From Photorhabdus heterorhabditis (GTDB taxonomy: Bacteria > Pseudomonadota > Gammaproteobacteria > Enterobacterales > Enterobacteriaceae), in NCBI RefSeq assembly GCF_018448905.1, contig NZ_RCWA01000039.1, forward strand, positions 1 to 40,641: 40,641 nt of DNA, given 5' to 3'. The notes beneath the pieces were generated by a model. It was given only the letters and a program-made list of their open reading frames with translations, searched no databases and was not told where the DNA came from. Each line of letters opens with the position of its first letter. Within the stretch, counting starts at the first letter, position 1. The position numbers and the translations under genes were made by a program. This document shows positions 33,740 to 40,641 of this stretch, piece by piece.

Positions 33740-34201
33740 TTATACTCTTTCTTGACGATGGAACTCTTCTTGTTCCAGCTCTTCCTGGTATTCACTTTGG
33801 ATACGGAGCGCTTCTTGTTTCTGGCGACTCAATTCATTAAATTTTTCTTGTTGACGGCGTGCGTGGTGCAATACGCGTTGGCACTCTTGTAATTGGTGGA
33901 ACTCTAGCTCCACTTGTTCGAGTATTTCAGCGATTTTCTTCTCCAGTTGCGCTTCATTTTCGCGCAACTGGGCAACTTGTTGCTGCCAACGCTCAAGCCC
34001 TTTGCGGTCAATGGGTTTGCCTTGACACAGTTTAAAAAGACGTTGTTCTTCTTTTATTCGCCACTGATAGTAATCTTGTACGTTTTGCAAGGCTTGTTGG
34101 TGTCGCTGATGAGCCGTTTGAAGCTTCATTTGTTGCAGTGACAGATATTGTTCAGCGCGTTTGACACGTAACGCTTTTATACGTTGTAAGCGATCAATCA
34201 T
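33740..34201 (-). CDS. sctO: T3SS stalk protein SctO (YscO/PscO)
   Basis: A 153-residue FliJ-like protein that is almost entirely charged coiled coil (RLQRIKALRVKRAEQYLSLQ to the RQEKFNELSRQKQEAL end), very rich in Gln, Glu, Arg and Lys. It forms the central stalk of the SctN ATPase and escorts chaperones. Its ATG overlaps the sctN stop by one base (TAATG). Recognition rests on place, size and coiled-coil form, as usual for this fast-evolving family. Confidence 0.92.
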   Translation of the reverse strand: MIDRLQRIKALRVKRAEQYLSLQQMKLQTAHQRHQQALQNVQDYYQWRIKEEQRLFKLCQGKPIDRKGLERWQQQVAQLRENEAQLEKKIAEILEQVELEFHQLQECQRVLHHARRQQEKFNELSRQKQEALRIQSEYQEELEQEEFHRQERV

Positions 34202-35523
34202 TATTTCGTTATCTGTTGTAAGAGCGCCAGAGTTTGCGGCAGATCACTTGGCTCATGAGTACCTTGACGCAACCAACCACGTATTGCTTCAATATGCGCA
34301 ATAGCGTTGTCGGCAACAGGATCTTGCCCTTTTTGGTACTCCCCAATCTGGAGCAGAAGTTCAACCTCTTCATATTTAGCTAGCCAGTGGCGTAACAGGT
34401 TGGCCTGAGCTTGGTGCGCGGGGGTGATAATTTGATTCATCACCCTGCTAGCCGAACGTAATACATCAATGGCCGGGTAGTGATTAGCAGCGGCCAACTT
34501 GCGTGACAGAATAATGTGGCCGTCTAGGATAGAACGAGTTTCATCTGCCACAGGTTCTGTCATGTCATCCCCTTCTACCAATACAGTATAAAGGGCTGTA
34601 ATCGAACCTTTGTCAGATTGACCCGCACGTTCCATTAACCGTGGTAAGGCCGCGAAGACTGATGGAGGATATCCTCGTCGGGTTGGTGGTTCACCTGCCG
34701 CCAGACCTATTTCTCGTTGAGCGCGGGCGAAACGGGTCACGGAATCCATCAATAGTAGTACTCGTTTGCCCTGATCGCGGAAATATTCGGCGATTGACGT
34801 GGCTACGAATCCTGCCTTAGCCCTCTCCATTGCTGGGCGATCTGAGGTAGCTACTACTAGCACTGAGCGTTTTAATCCCTCTTCGCCCAGATCCGATTCG
34901 ATGAATTCTCGTACTTCTCGACCTCGTTCACCGATGAGTGCTAGCACGGTAACATCAACTTCGGCATTACGAATCAATGTAGATAACAGCGTACTTTTTC
35001 CACCACCCGCAGCGGCAAAAATCCCCATACGTTGCCCTTCACCACAGGTTAGCAAGCCATCAATAGCTCTGATTCCAAGTGAGAGCGGGTGTTCAATCCG
35101 TTTACGACTCATTGGTGCTGGAGCGTCTCGATAAACTGGATACCAAGTTTGTGGCTCTGGTAATTGGCCGCCAGAAAATGGGTTACCCAATCCGTCAAGG
35201 ACTTGTCCTAATAGATAATCACCAACTCCAACTTGATGCATAGCACCAGTTGGACTCACTTCTGTATTCGAAGAGATACCAAACATCTCACCAAGTGGTG
35301 TCAACAGAGCTTGATGTTGCTGGAAACCGATAACCTCCGCCAAGAGCGACAATGTGTTATCAGGATTGCGCAGGTGACAAAGCTCACCTATCCGTACACC
35401 AGGAATGACAGCTTTGAGCAGGGTGCCTGTAACCTGGGTAACTCTACCGCGAATCTGAATCAGTCGACATTCCCTAATGGCGTGGTGCATTTGGCCAGGA
35501 ATGTGGTCTAGGGAAAGCTTCAT
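34201..35523 (-). CDS. sctN: T3SS ATPase SctN (YscN/PscN)
   Basis: A 440-residue F1-type hexameric ATPase that strips chaperones and unfolds substrates at the export gate. Walker A is [17 protein letters not shown] (about residues 167-183), the family stretch [16 protein letters not shown] follows, Walker B is [27 protein letters not shown]-like, and [23 protein letters not shown] precedes the C-terminal domain. Length equals YscN. It is the first gene of the sctN-O-P-Q-R-S-T-U operon and is preceded by a near-perfect ExsA-type promoter. Confidence 0.97.
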   Translation of the reverse strand: MKLSLDHIPGQMHHAIRECRLIQIRGRVTQVTGTLLKAVIPGVRIGELCHLRNPDNTLSLLAEVIGFQQHQALLTPLGEMFGISSNTEVSPTGAMHQVGVGDYLLGQVLDGLGNPFSGGQLPEPQTWYPVYRDAPAPMSRKRIEHPLSLGIRAIDGLLTCGEGQRMGIFAAAGGGKSTLLSTLIRNAEVDVTVLALIGERGREVREFIESDLGEEGLKRSVLVVATSDRPAMERAKAGFVATSIAEYFRDQGKRVLLLMDSVTRFARAQREIGLAAGEPPTRRGYPPSVFAALPRLMERAGQSDKGSITALYTVLVEGDDMTEPVADETRSILDGHIILSRKLAAANHYPAIDVLRSASRVMNQIITPAHQAQANLLRHWLAKYEEVELLLQIGEYQKGQDPVADNAIAHIEAIRGWLRQGTHEPSDLPQTLALLQQITK

Positions 35524-35552
35524 AGTCGTTATATGTAATCTTTACTACCAAC

Positions 35553-35603
35553 ACTATAAAGTAGGGAATGAAAGAAGGATTACAGTCTGAGTCGGGAGTT
35601 TTT
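35553..35603 (-). promoter_or_regulatory. Predicted ExsA-dependent promoter of sctN-U
   Basis: On the minus strand 35603-35579, AAAAACTCCCGACTCAGACT followed by GTAAT matches every position of the ExsA consensus I recall (A-tract 1-5, G-r-C at 11-13, CTGTAA at 19-24). A TATAGT -10 (35558-35553) follows after 21 bp. The start would be about 20-25 bases before the sctN ATG. Confidence 0.78.
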
Positions 35604-35671
35604 AGAAAATGGTTGTAGTTGACATGACGATTCCCCAATCGCTTTAGGGGCAGTTTCTGGCGGATTTTGCT

Positions 35672-35722
35672 AAAAATTCACGACTGATTTTGGCATAGAC
35701 ACTGGGTTGGTATCTTTATAAT
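35672..35722 (+). promoter_or_regulatory. Predicted ExsA-dependent promoter of sctW-lcrR
   Basis: The plus strand 35672-35696 reads AAAAATTCACGACTGATTTT then GGCAT: A-tract, GAC at positions 11-13, TTG at 19-21; three mismatches to the consensus I recall. TATAAT at 35717-35722 lies 21 bp after the TTGGCA block. It is divergent from the sctN promoter, 68 bp away. Confidence 0.75.
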
Positions 35723-35758
35723 TTGTCCATTATTAACTCTGATATGACAGGTTAAACC

Positions 35759-36628
35759 GTGGGTATTATCCAAAATCATCTTCATTCGATGACTTTGCCA
35801 GAACCTGATGCCGGGATTGCAGCACAACAGAGACCGGAGGTCGGTCAGTTTCAGGGAGAAAAAGCGGTGCTGGTAGCTGCATCCCAATCTTTTGCTGATG
35901 CAGCTGAAGAACTTACCTTTGCATTTTCGGAACGTAAGGATATGCCGCTCTCCAGACGTAAGGTTAGTGATGGGCATGCCCGGGTGAGGGAAATTGAGGC
36001 ATTGGTAAGTGAATATTTTCAGAAGATACCGGATTTAGAGCGTCAACAAAAGATCAAGTCATTGATCTCTCACTTAAATAACGGTCAACTGGTTAATATT
36101 TCTCAGCTACAAGCTTACCTAGAGAGTTTCTCTGAAGAGGTGAGTGAGCAATTTTATGCGTTAAGTCAAGCCCGCGAAGCGTTAACAGGTAAGCCAGAAG
36201 CACGCGCTATATTGACATTGATTGAACATGAATTGTCACGTTTAGCACAAGAGCAAGGTGTAGCTATTGAATTAGGTGCTCACATTACTCCTGATGCGAC
36301 AATAGCGGCTCAAGATGGAGTGGGTGAATTGCAGGCATTGCGTAATATCTATCGTGATGCAGTTATGGATTATCAAGGGTTATCGGCTGCTTGGCGGGAT
36401 ATCCAGTCCCATTTCAAGTGTAGTTCTGTGATGGATGTGACCGGGTTTATCATGAAAGCCTTGAGTGCTGATCTGGACAGCCAACCGCGGCACCTTGATC
36501 CTGTGAAGCTGGAGCGCGTGATGAGTGACATGCATAAGCTCCGTTTGCTTAACAGTTTGTCAGTTCAGGTTGAGCAGTTGTGGAAAAGCGTGATCGAAGG
36601 GGAAAGTCATGGCATACGGGCCTTCTGA
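35759..36628 (+). CDS. sctW: T3SS gatekeeper SctW (YopN/PopN)
   Basis: A 289-residue gatekeeper that plugs export of translocators and effectors before host contact. The coil-rich middle (EELTFAFSERKDMPLSRR; ILTLIEHELSRLAQEQG; ALRNIYRDAVMDYQGL) fits the YopN/MxiC/InvE family, with the SycN/YscB-binding N-terminus before it. The start is GTG at 35759 with ACAGG seven bases upstream; an ATG at 35789 is possible. The C-terminal part found as one chain in InvE/MxiC is encoded separately as tyeA, whose start overlaps this gene by 20 bases, the Yersinia/Pseudomonas arrangement. Confidence 0.94.
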   Translation: MGIIQNHLHSMTLPEPDAGIAAQQRPEVGQFQGEKAVLVAASQSFADAAEELTFAFSERKDMPLSRRKVSDGHARVREIEALVSEYFQKIPDLERQQKIKSLISHLNNGQLVNISQLQAYLESFSEEVSEQFYALSQAREALTGKPEARAILTLIEHELSRLAQEQGVAIELGAHITPDATIAAQDGVGELQALRNIYRDAVMDYQGLSAAWRDIQSHFKCSSVMDVTGFIMKALSADLDSQPRHLDPVKLERVMSDMHKLRLLNSLSVQVEQLWKSVIEGESHGIRAF

Positions 36629-36893
36629 CCTTATGGGAGATGTTGTTTCCTTGGTCGAGAAACGCTGGGCCAATGTGCGGGATGTTGAAATGCTCTGTCA
36701 TGCTTTAGGGTTGCAGGATAGCCAAACTCAAATTCATTTCTACCGGGAATTGAAACGATTGATTCGGCTGATTCCGGTGGAAGTGTTTAGTGATGAGGAA
36801 CAGCGCCAAAACCTGCTTAATTCTTGTCAATCGGCACTTGATACGGCAATTGAGAGCGAAGATGAATTGTGGTCAGGAGAAGGAACATCATGA
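36609..36893 (+). CDS. tyeA: Gatekeeper partner TyeA (Pcr1)
   Basis: A 94-residue helical protein that binds the C-terminus of the gatekeeper SctW and completes the secretion block. The sequence DLMGDVVSLVEKRWANVRDVE and the HFYRELKRLIRLIPVEVF segment match TyeA. Its ATG lies inside the sctW 3' end (20-base overlap), and in Yersinia a frameshift at this junction can yield a YopN-TyeA fusion; I did not look for slippery bases beyond noting the overlap. Confidence 0.93.
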   Translation: MAYGPSDLMGDVVSLVEKRWANVRDVEMLCHALGLQDSQTQIHFYRELKRLIRLIPVEVFSDEEQRQNLLNSCQSALDTAIESEDELWSGEGTS

Positions 36894-37261
36894 ACTGGGT
36901 AGAGCCACAATTGCTTCAATTTTGTCAGGATTTGGGTGTGGAAATGTCTGATGCTTCCAGTCCTTTGATCCAAATAGATTTTGAGTACTCTGGCACGTTA
37001 CAGATTGAGCGTTATGGTGAGTTATTAACGCTTTGGCTGGCCCGTGAAATCCCTTGGCATCAGGGGGGCGACGTGATGGTTAAGGCAATGTCGCTTACTT
37101 TTAGCGGGCTGGGGCCTGAATTGCCTCTGCGTTGTGGCTGGTTGGGGGATGATCGTCTGTTATTGTTTGTTACATTAGATGAACGGTGCATAACGCTGCC
37201 TTTGCTGCATCAGGCATTTTGCTCTTTATTAAGGGTACAGCGTGAGGTGCTCGCTTCGTGA
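36890..37261 (+). CDS. sycN: SycN-type chaperone of SctW (Pcr2)
   Basis: A 123-residue class I chaperone that pairs with the YscB-like protein to bind SctW. MNWVEPQLLQFCQDLGVEMS and the LLLFVTLDERCITLPLLHQAF segment are nearly those of Yersinia SycN. I chose ATG 36890, which overlaps the tyeA stop (ATGA); the frame is open upstream to 36869 but that start would sit deeper in tyeA. Confidence 0.93.
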   Translation: MNWVEPQLLQFCQDLGVEMSDASSPLIQIDFEYSGTLQIERYGELLTLWLAREIPWHQGGDVMVKAMSLTFSGLGPELPLRCGWLGDDRLLLFVTLDERCITLPLLHQAFCSLLRVQREVLAS

Positions 37262-37623
37262 GTAGAATCGCTTCCGCCCATATAGGAATTGAGCAACTGA
37301 CGGCGATCAGCCGGGAAGAGATAGCAGTTGGTTTGCCCGAACGCTATGCGTTATTGCCTGATGGTCAATCCGTTGAGACCCATTCTGCACGTCTTTATCC
37401 AGCTAACAAAGCTGATCAGGCTTTACTGGCCTTTGCTTGCCCAAAAGATGGATTTCATTCTCTGTTGCGTCCGCAGGACTTCCGTCAGGCTGTCAGTAGC
37501 CTGCGAGCGACTTTACAACAAGGTGATGATATTAGGGTACGGAATGCCGTTTCCTTGTTGGAAAATATGAATCAAGATGAACAGTTGTTGCAGATGGCTC
37601 TGCATCTGTTACACAAGGTATGA
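37258..37623 (+). CDS. sctX: T3SS export protein SctX (YscX/Pcr3)
   Basis: A 121-residue secreted early component found only in the Ysc-type T3SS. AHIGIEQLTAISREEIAVGL and the LPERYALLPDGQSVE segment, and the [11 protein letters not shown] end, match YscX. It interacts with SctY and SctV and is needed for early export. The start is GTG at 37258, overlapping the sycN stop (GTGA). Confidence 0.92.
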   Translation: MSRIASAHIGIEQLTAISREEIAVGLPERYALLPDGQSVETHSARLYPANKADQALLAFACPKDGFHSLLRPQDFRQAVSSLRATLQQGDDIRVRNAVSLLENMNQDEQLLQMALHLLHKV

Positions 37624-37955
37624 CCATGACTCTCAGTTCTAAACAGCAGAGCGCTTTGCTACTGCTAGGTTGGCTTCAACTCCAGTACGGTCATCCTGAA
37701 CGAGCTCGCATTTTGTTGGATGCGTTGCTGGCTTTACATCCTGAGCATCAAGAAGGACGTCGAGCTTTGGTAGTTTCATTACTTAAGCTGCAACGGGGAG
37801 GTGTGGCAAAAGAGCATTGTACGCTCTTACAGGAGCAGGGAGAACAAGGTGCAGCCCTCTGGCTTTGTGTCAGCCGAGCCTGCCAACAAGAGGGAGATTT
37901 GGAAGAGGCTCGTAGTGCTTATCAGCGTTATCTCTCCCAAGGGACGCCACTGTGA
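37620..37955 (+). CDS. sctY: SctX chaperone SctY (YscY/Pcr4)
   Basis: A 111-residue TPR-type protein ([40 protein letters not shown]) that binds SctX and the SctV cytosolic ring. It overlaps sctX (ATGA) and sctV (GTGA). Two Met codons, two residues apart, make the exact start uncertain. Confidence 0.92.
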   Translation: MTMTLSSKQQSALLLLGWLQLQYGHPERARILLDALLALHPEHQEGRRALVVSLLKLQRGGVAKEHCTLLQEQGEQGAALWLCVSRACQQEGDLEEARSAYQRYLSQGTPL

Positions 37956-40075
37956 ATCGTGGGTTTGAGTTATTAAGTCTGCTCGGCGAGCGTAAAGATA
38001 TTATGCTAGCAATATTGTTGCTGGCTGTTGTCTTCATGATGGTGTTGCCACTTCCTCCTGTCCTGCTTGACATTTTGATCGCCATTAATATGACTATCTC
38101 TGTCGTGCTAATGATGATGGCGGTCTATATAAATTCACCTTTGCAATTTTCTGCTTTCCCGGCAGTTTTGTTGGTAACAACGCTGTTTCGCTTGGCGCTT
38201 TCAGTGAGTACCACCCGAATGATCCTTTTGCAGGCTGATGCCGGGAAGATTGTTTATACCTTTGGTAATTTTGTTGTTGGTGGAAATTTGATAGTAGGGA
38301 TAGTGATCTTCCTGATTATCACTATCGTACAATTCATCGTCATAACCAAAGGTTCGGAACGTGTGGCTGAGGTCAGCGCCCGCTTTTCCCTTGATGCTAT
38401 GCCCGGTAAGCAGATGAGCATTGACGGAGATATGCGTGCTGGAGTGATTGACGTCAATGAAGCTAGGGAGAGGCGCAGCATTATCGAAAAAGAGAGCCAG
38501 ATGTTTGGTTCAATGGATGGCGCAATGAAATTTGTTAAGGGTGATGCTATTGCTAGTCTCCTCATCATCTTTGTCAACATCTTGGGGGGAATAACTATAG
38601 GTGTTACTCAGAAGGGGATGACAGCTTCTGAGGCATTGCAACTCTACGCTATTTTGACCGTTGGTGATGGCATGGTTGCTCAGGTTCCGGCACTGCTGAT
38701 TGCTATCACAGCGGGTATCATTGTTACTCGGGTTTCATCGGAAGATTCCTTGGATCTGGGTAATGAGATTGGCGAGCAGATCATTGCTCAACCTAAGGCG
38801 CTGCTGATTGGTGGTGTTTTATTGGTATTGTTTGGACTTATTCCCGGGTTCCCTACATTAACCTTTTTGATGCTTGCACTGGTGGTGACTGGTGGAGGCT
38901 ATTTTTTGTTCCAACGTCAGCGGCAAGTCAACGCTAGCCAGCAAACTGACCTTCCTAGTTTGTTAGCTCAAGGGGCGGGGGCTCCGGCTGCTAAACCTAA
39001 ATCTAAGCCTAAGATCGGTAGTAAGGCCAAAGGTGGGAAACTTAGTGAGAAAGAGGAATTCGCTATGACGGTTCCTTTACTTATTGATGTGGATGCTGGG
39101 TTACAAGCTGAGCTGGAAGCTATTTCGCTTAATGATGAATTAATACGGGTACGACGCGCGCTCTATTTAGACTTGGGAGTCCCATTTCCAGGTATCCATT
39201 TACGCTTTAATGAGGGTATGAAGGAAGGAGAGTACCTGATCCAACTACAAGAGGTACCTGTTGCCCGTGGTCGGTTGCGTTTGGCACATTTGCTGGTACA
39301 GGAACCGGTCAGTCAGTTGGAATTGTTGGCTATTCCCTATGAGGAAGGAGAGCCGTTGTTACCGAATCAACCTACTTTGTGGGTAGCTGAAGCACACCAA
39401 GAGCGTTTATCTAAGTCTGGATTGGCGGTTTTATCAATGTCTCAGGTAATAACTTGGCATTTGTCACATGTGTTGCGGGAATATGCGGAAGATTTTATTG
39501 GTGTTCAGGAAACCCGTTATCTTTTGGAGCAGATGGAAGGCAGCTATGGTGAGTTGGTCAAGGAGGCTATGCGCATAATCCCACTGCAACGGATGACAGA
39601 GATACTACAACGACTGGTAGGAGAGGATATCTCTATTCGCAATACACGTGCGATTCTCGAAGCCATGGTGGTATGGGGGCAAAAGGAGAAAGATGTGGTG
39701 CAATTGACGGAGTATATTCGTAGTAGCCTCAAACGTTACATTTGTTACAAATACGCTAACGGCAATAACATTCTGCCTGCTTATCTGCTGGACCAACAGG
39801 TAGAAGAACAGATCCGGGGAGGAATTCGCCAGACGAGTGCAGGGAGTTATTTGGCGCTGGACCCGGCGGTGACTCAAAGTTTCCTTGAACAGATGAAGAA
39901 AACTGTAGGCGATTTAACGCAGATGCAGAATAAGCCAGTGTTGATCGTATCAATGGATATTCGTCGCTATGTACGTAAGTTAATTGAGGGTGATCACCAT
40001 GGTTTACCAGTCCTTTCATACCAAGAGTTGACTCAACAGATTAATATTCAGCCTCTTGGTAGGGTTTGTCTATGA
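37952..40075 (+). CDS. sctV: T3SS export gate SctV (LcrD/PcrD)
   Basis: A 707-residue FlhA/LcrD-family protein forming the nonameric export gate. About eight transmembrane helices span the first 320 residues, with the conserved cytosolic FHIPEP-like region [21 protein letters not shown] (about residue 147) and [19 protein letters not shown] Lys/Gly/Ala-rich linker (about 350-370) joins it to the large cytosolic domain ([18 protein letters not shown] to the end). The start is GTG at 37952 overlapping the sctY stop (GTGA). Nothing is missing compared with LcrD. Confidence 0.97.
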   Translation: MNRGFELLSLLGERKDIMLAILLLAVVFMMVLPLPPVLLDILIAINMTISVVLMMMAVYINSPLQFSAFPAVLLVTTLFRLALSVSTTRMILLQADAGKIVYTFGNFVVGGNLIVGIVIFLIITIVQFIVITKGSERVAEVSARFSLDAMPGKQMSIDGDMRAGVIDVNEARERRSIIEKESQMFGSMDGAMKFVKGDAIASLLIIFVNILGGITIGVTQKGMTASEALQLYAILTVGDGMVAQVPALLIAITAGIIVTRVSSEDSLDLGNEIGEQIIAQPKALLIGGVLLVLFGLIPGFPTLTFLMLALVVTGGGYFLFQRQRQVNASQQTDLPSLLAQGAGAPAAKPKSKPKIGSKAKGGKLSEKEEFAMTVPLLIDVDAGLQAELEAISLNDELIRVRRALYLDLGVPFPGIHLRFNEGMKEGEYLIQLQEVPVARGRLRLAHLLVQEPVSQLELLAIPYEEGEPLLPNQPTLWVAEAHQERLSKSGLAVLSMSQVITWHLSHVLREYAEDFIGVQETRYLLEQMEGSYGELVKEAMRIIPLQRMTEILQRLVGEDISIRNTRAILEAMVVWGQKEKDVVQLTEYIRSSLKRYICYKYANGNNILPAYLLDQQVEEQIRGGIRQTSAGSYLALDPAVTQSFLEQMKKTVGDLTQMQNKPVLIVSMDIRRYVRKLIEGDHHGLPVLSYQELTQQINIQPLGRVCL

Positions 40076-40548
40076 ATCATGATCCGCTTACCCCGTGGTT
40101 TGAAGCGCACGGTTATTCGGTGCTACCTCACTGTATGGGGAATAGCTCAATTCCTCTTGGCTGGCGTGTGCGGTGTGAAGGCTGTGAAATTGCCTGGCGC
40201 TATGATGCACCGAGGGTTTGGATCATTATGTTGCGCCGAACCCGGCAACGCCAGGGACTTGCTAATCCATTTGCTCCTCTTTATCTATTGGCAAAAGTGA
40301 CTATGGAAATGCTTGGGCCGGGTAGTTGGCTTTATGGTCAAGTTAATACCTTGGTTGATTCACCCCTTAATGACGAATGTTTGGCTCGATTTTATCACCG
40401 CTGGGCAGGAGCGAGAGAGGTAACACCTGGCTGGTTCGAGTTAGAAGTTAGCAAAAACCGCCGTAAACCCTTGCCCAGTGCGGGCGGGGATATAAGGCGA
40501 AAAGCCCAAAGGGCTTTAGGTCTGGCTACTCCAACGTATCCTGACTGA
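40072..40548 (+). CDS. lcrR: LcrR/PcrR-like T3SS protein
   Basis: A 158-residue cytosolic protein ([45 protein letters not shown]-like [19 protein letters not shown]) matching LcrR, a Ysc-type T3SS protein of poorly defined function linked to regulation and LcrG levels in Yersinia. The ATG at 40072 overlaps the sctV stop (ATGA). In Yersinia and Pseudomonas lcrG/pcrG follows at once; here a transposon gene begins instead. Confidence 0.88.
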   Translation: MNHDPLTPWFEAHGYSVLPHCMGNSSIPLGWRVRCEGCEIAWRYDAPRVWIIMLRRTRQRQGLANPFAPLYLLAKVTMEMLGPGSWLYGQVNTLVDSPLNDECLARFYHRWAGAREVTPGWFELEVSKNRRKPLPSAGGDIRRKAQRALGLATPTYPD

Positions 40549-40558
40549 ATTGATATCT

Positions 40559-40573
40559 GCCTGTAAAACAGGC
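40559..40573. other. Small hairpin before tnpB: IS end or terminator
   Basis: GCCTGT (40559-40564), AAA, ACAGGC (40568-40573) is a perfect short stem-loop 11 bases after the lcrR stop and 35 bases before the tnpB start. Subterminal hairpins of this sort mark the ends of IS200/IS605 elements; an lcrR terminator is the alternative. Confidence 0.4.
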
Positions 40574-40607
40574 TAAAATGAATGCACTTTATCAATGAGC
40601 GCTGAAT

Positions 40608-40641
40608 ATGTTAAGAGCGACCAAAGTCCGCATCTACCCCA
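40608..40641 (+). mobile_element. tnpB: Start of an IS200/IS605-family tnpB (cut by window end)
   Basis: Only 11 codons are visible: MLRATKVRIYP. This is the standard N-terminus of TnpB/OrfB proteins of IS605-type elements (RAxKxRIYPT), RNA-guided nucleases ancestral to Cas12. It lies in the T3SS locus right after lcrR. Whether the gene is complete, and whether a tnpA is present, cannot be seen. Confidence 0.75.

Noticed and set aside
1-40641. CRISPR arrays or rRNA genes
   Set aside because: No regularly spaced direct repeats and no rRNA-like sequence were seen on either strand.

Overview
The window is enterobacterial and most probably from Photorhabdus. This is an inference from three things: a Ysc/Psc-type type III secretion system (T3SS) with an ExoU-like phospholipase effector inside the locus, decayed phage tail-fibre cassettes beside it, and repeats with TATACCC...CTTTCAAG ends that are typical of Photorhabdus/Xenorhabdus genomes. 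An ExoU-like gene at this spot is what I recall for P. asymbiotica-type strains (P. luminescens TT01 carries lopT instead), but no database was consulted.

Left part (1-11.6 kb) is accessory. It holds the last codons of a tail-fibre gene with its tail fibre assembly gene; a 3' fragment of tRNA-Arg(UCU) that looks like an attachment-site scar; a P4-type tyrosine integrase; an AT-rich unknown gene; and a complete His-Xaa-Ser operon, hxsD-hxsB-hxsC-hxsA. That operon encodes two radical SAM enzymes, a small partner protein and an exported substrate with five tandem His-Xaa-Ser tripeptides and a peptidoglycan-binding-like C-terminus. A large AT-rich TIGR04141/DUF6119-like gene starts 23 bases after hxsA. 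Then come a tail-fibre gene broken by a nonsense codon, a decayed assembly gene, and a second intact tail-fibre gene in the opposite orientation with a homologous 5' end.

Middle-left (11.6-15.4 kb): a perfect 22-bp palindrome, acetoacetate CoA-transferase genes atoD/atoA behind a truncated atoC remnant, a frameshifted relic, and a cold-shock protein gene with a clear terminator.

Right part (15.7-40.5 kb) is the T3SS. On the minus strand are exsA, then exsD-yscB-sctC-sctD-yscE-sctF-yscG-yscH-sctI-sctJ-sctK-sctL; exoU with its chaperone gene; and sctN-O-P-Q-R-S-T-U. On the plus strand is sctW-tyeA-sycN-sctX-sctY-sctV-lcrR. These genes build the export apparatus, sorting platform, needle, secretin ring, gatekeeper and chaperones, together with the activator ExsA and anti-activator ExsD. 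Four promoter regions (exsD, exoU, sctN, sctW) each carry an ExsA-type binding site followed by a -10-like hexamer after the same 21-bp spacer, which suggests one ExsA regulon. The translocator genes (lcrGVH-yopBD type) and exsC/exsE are not in the window. The right edge enters an IS200/IS605-type tnpB directly after lcrR.
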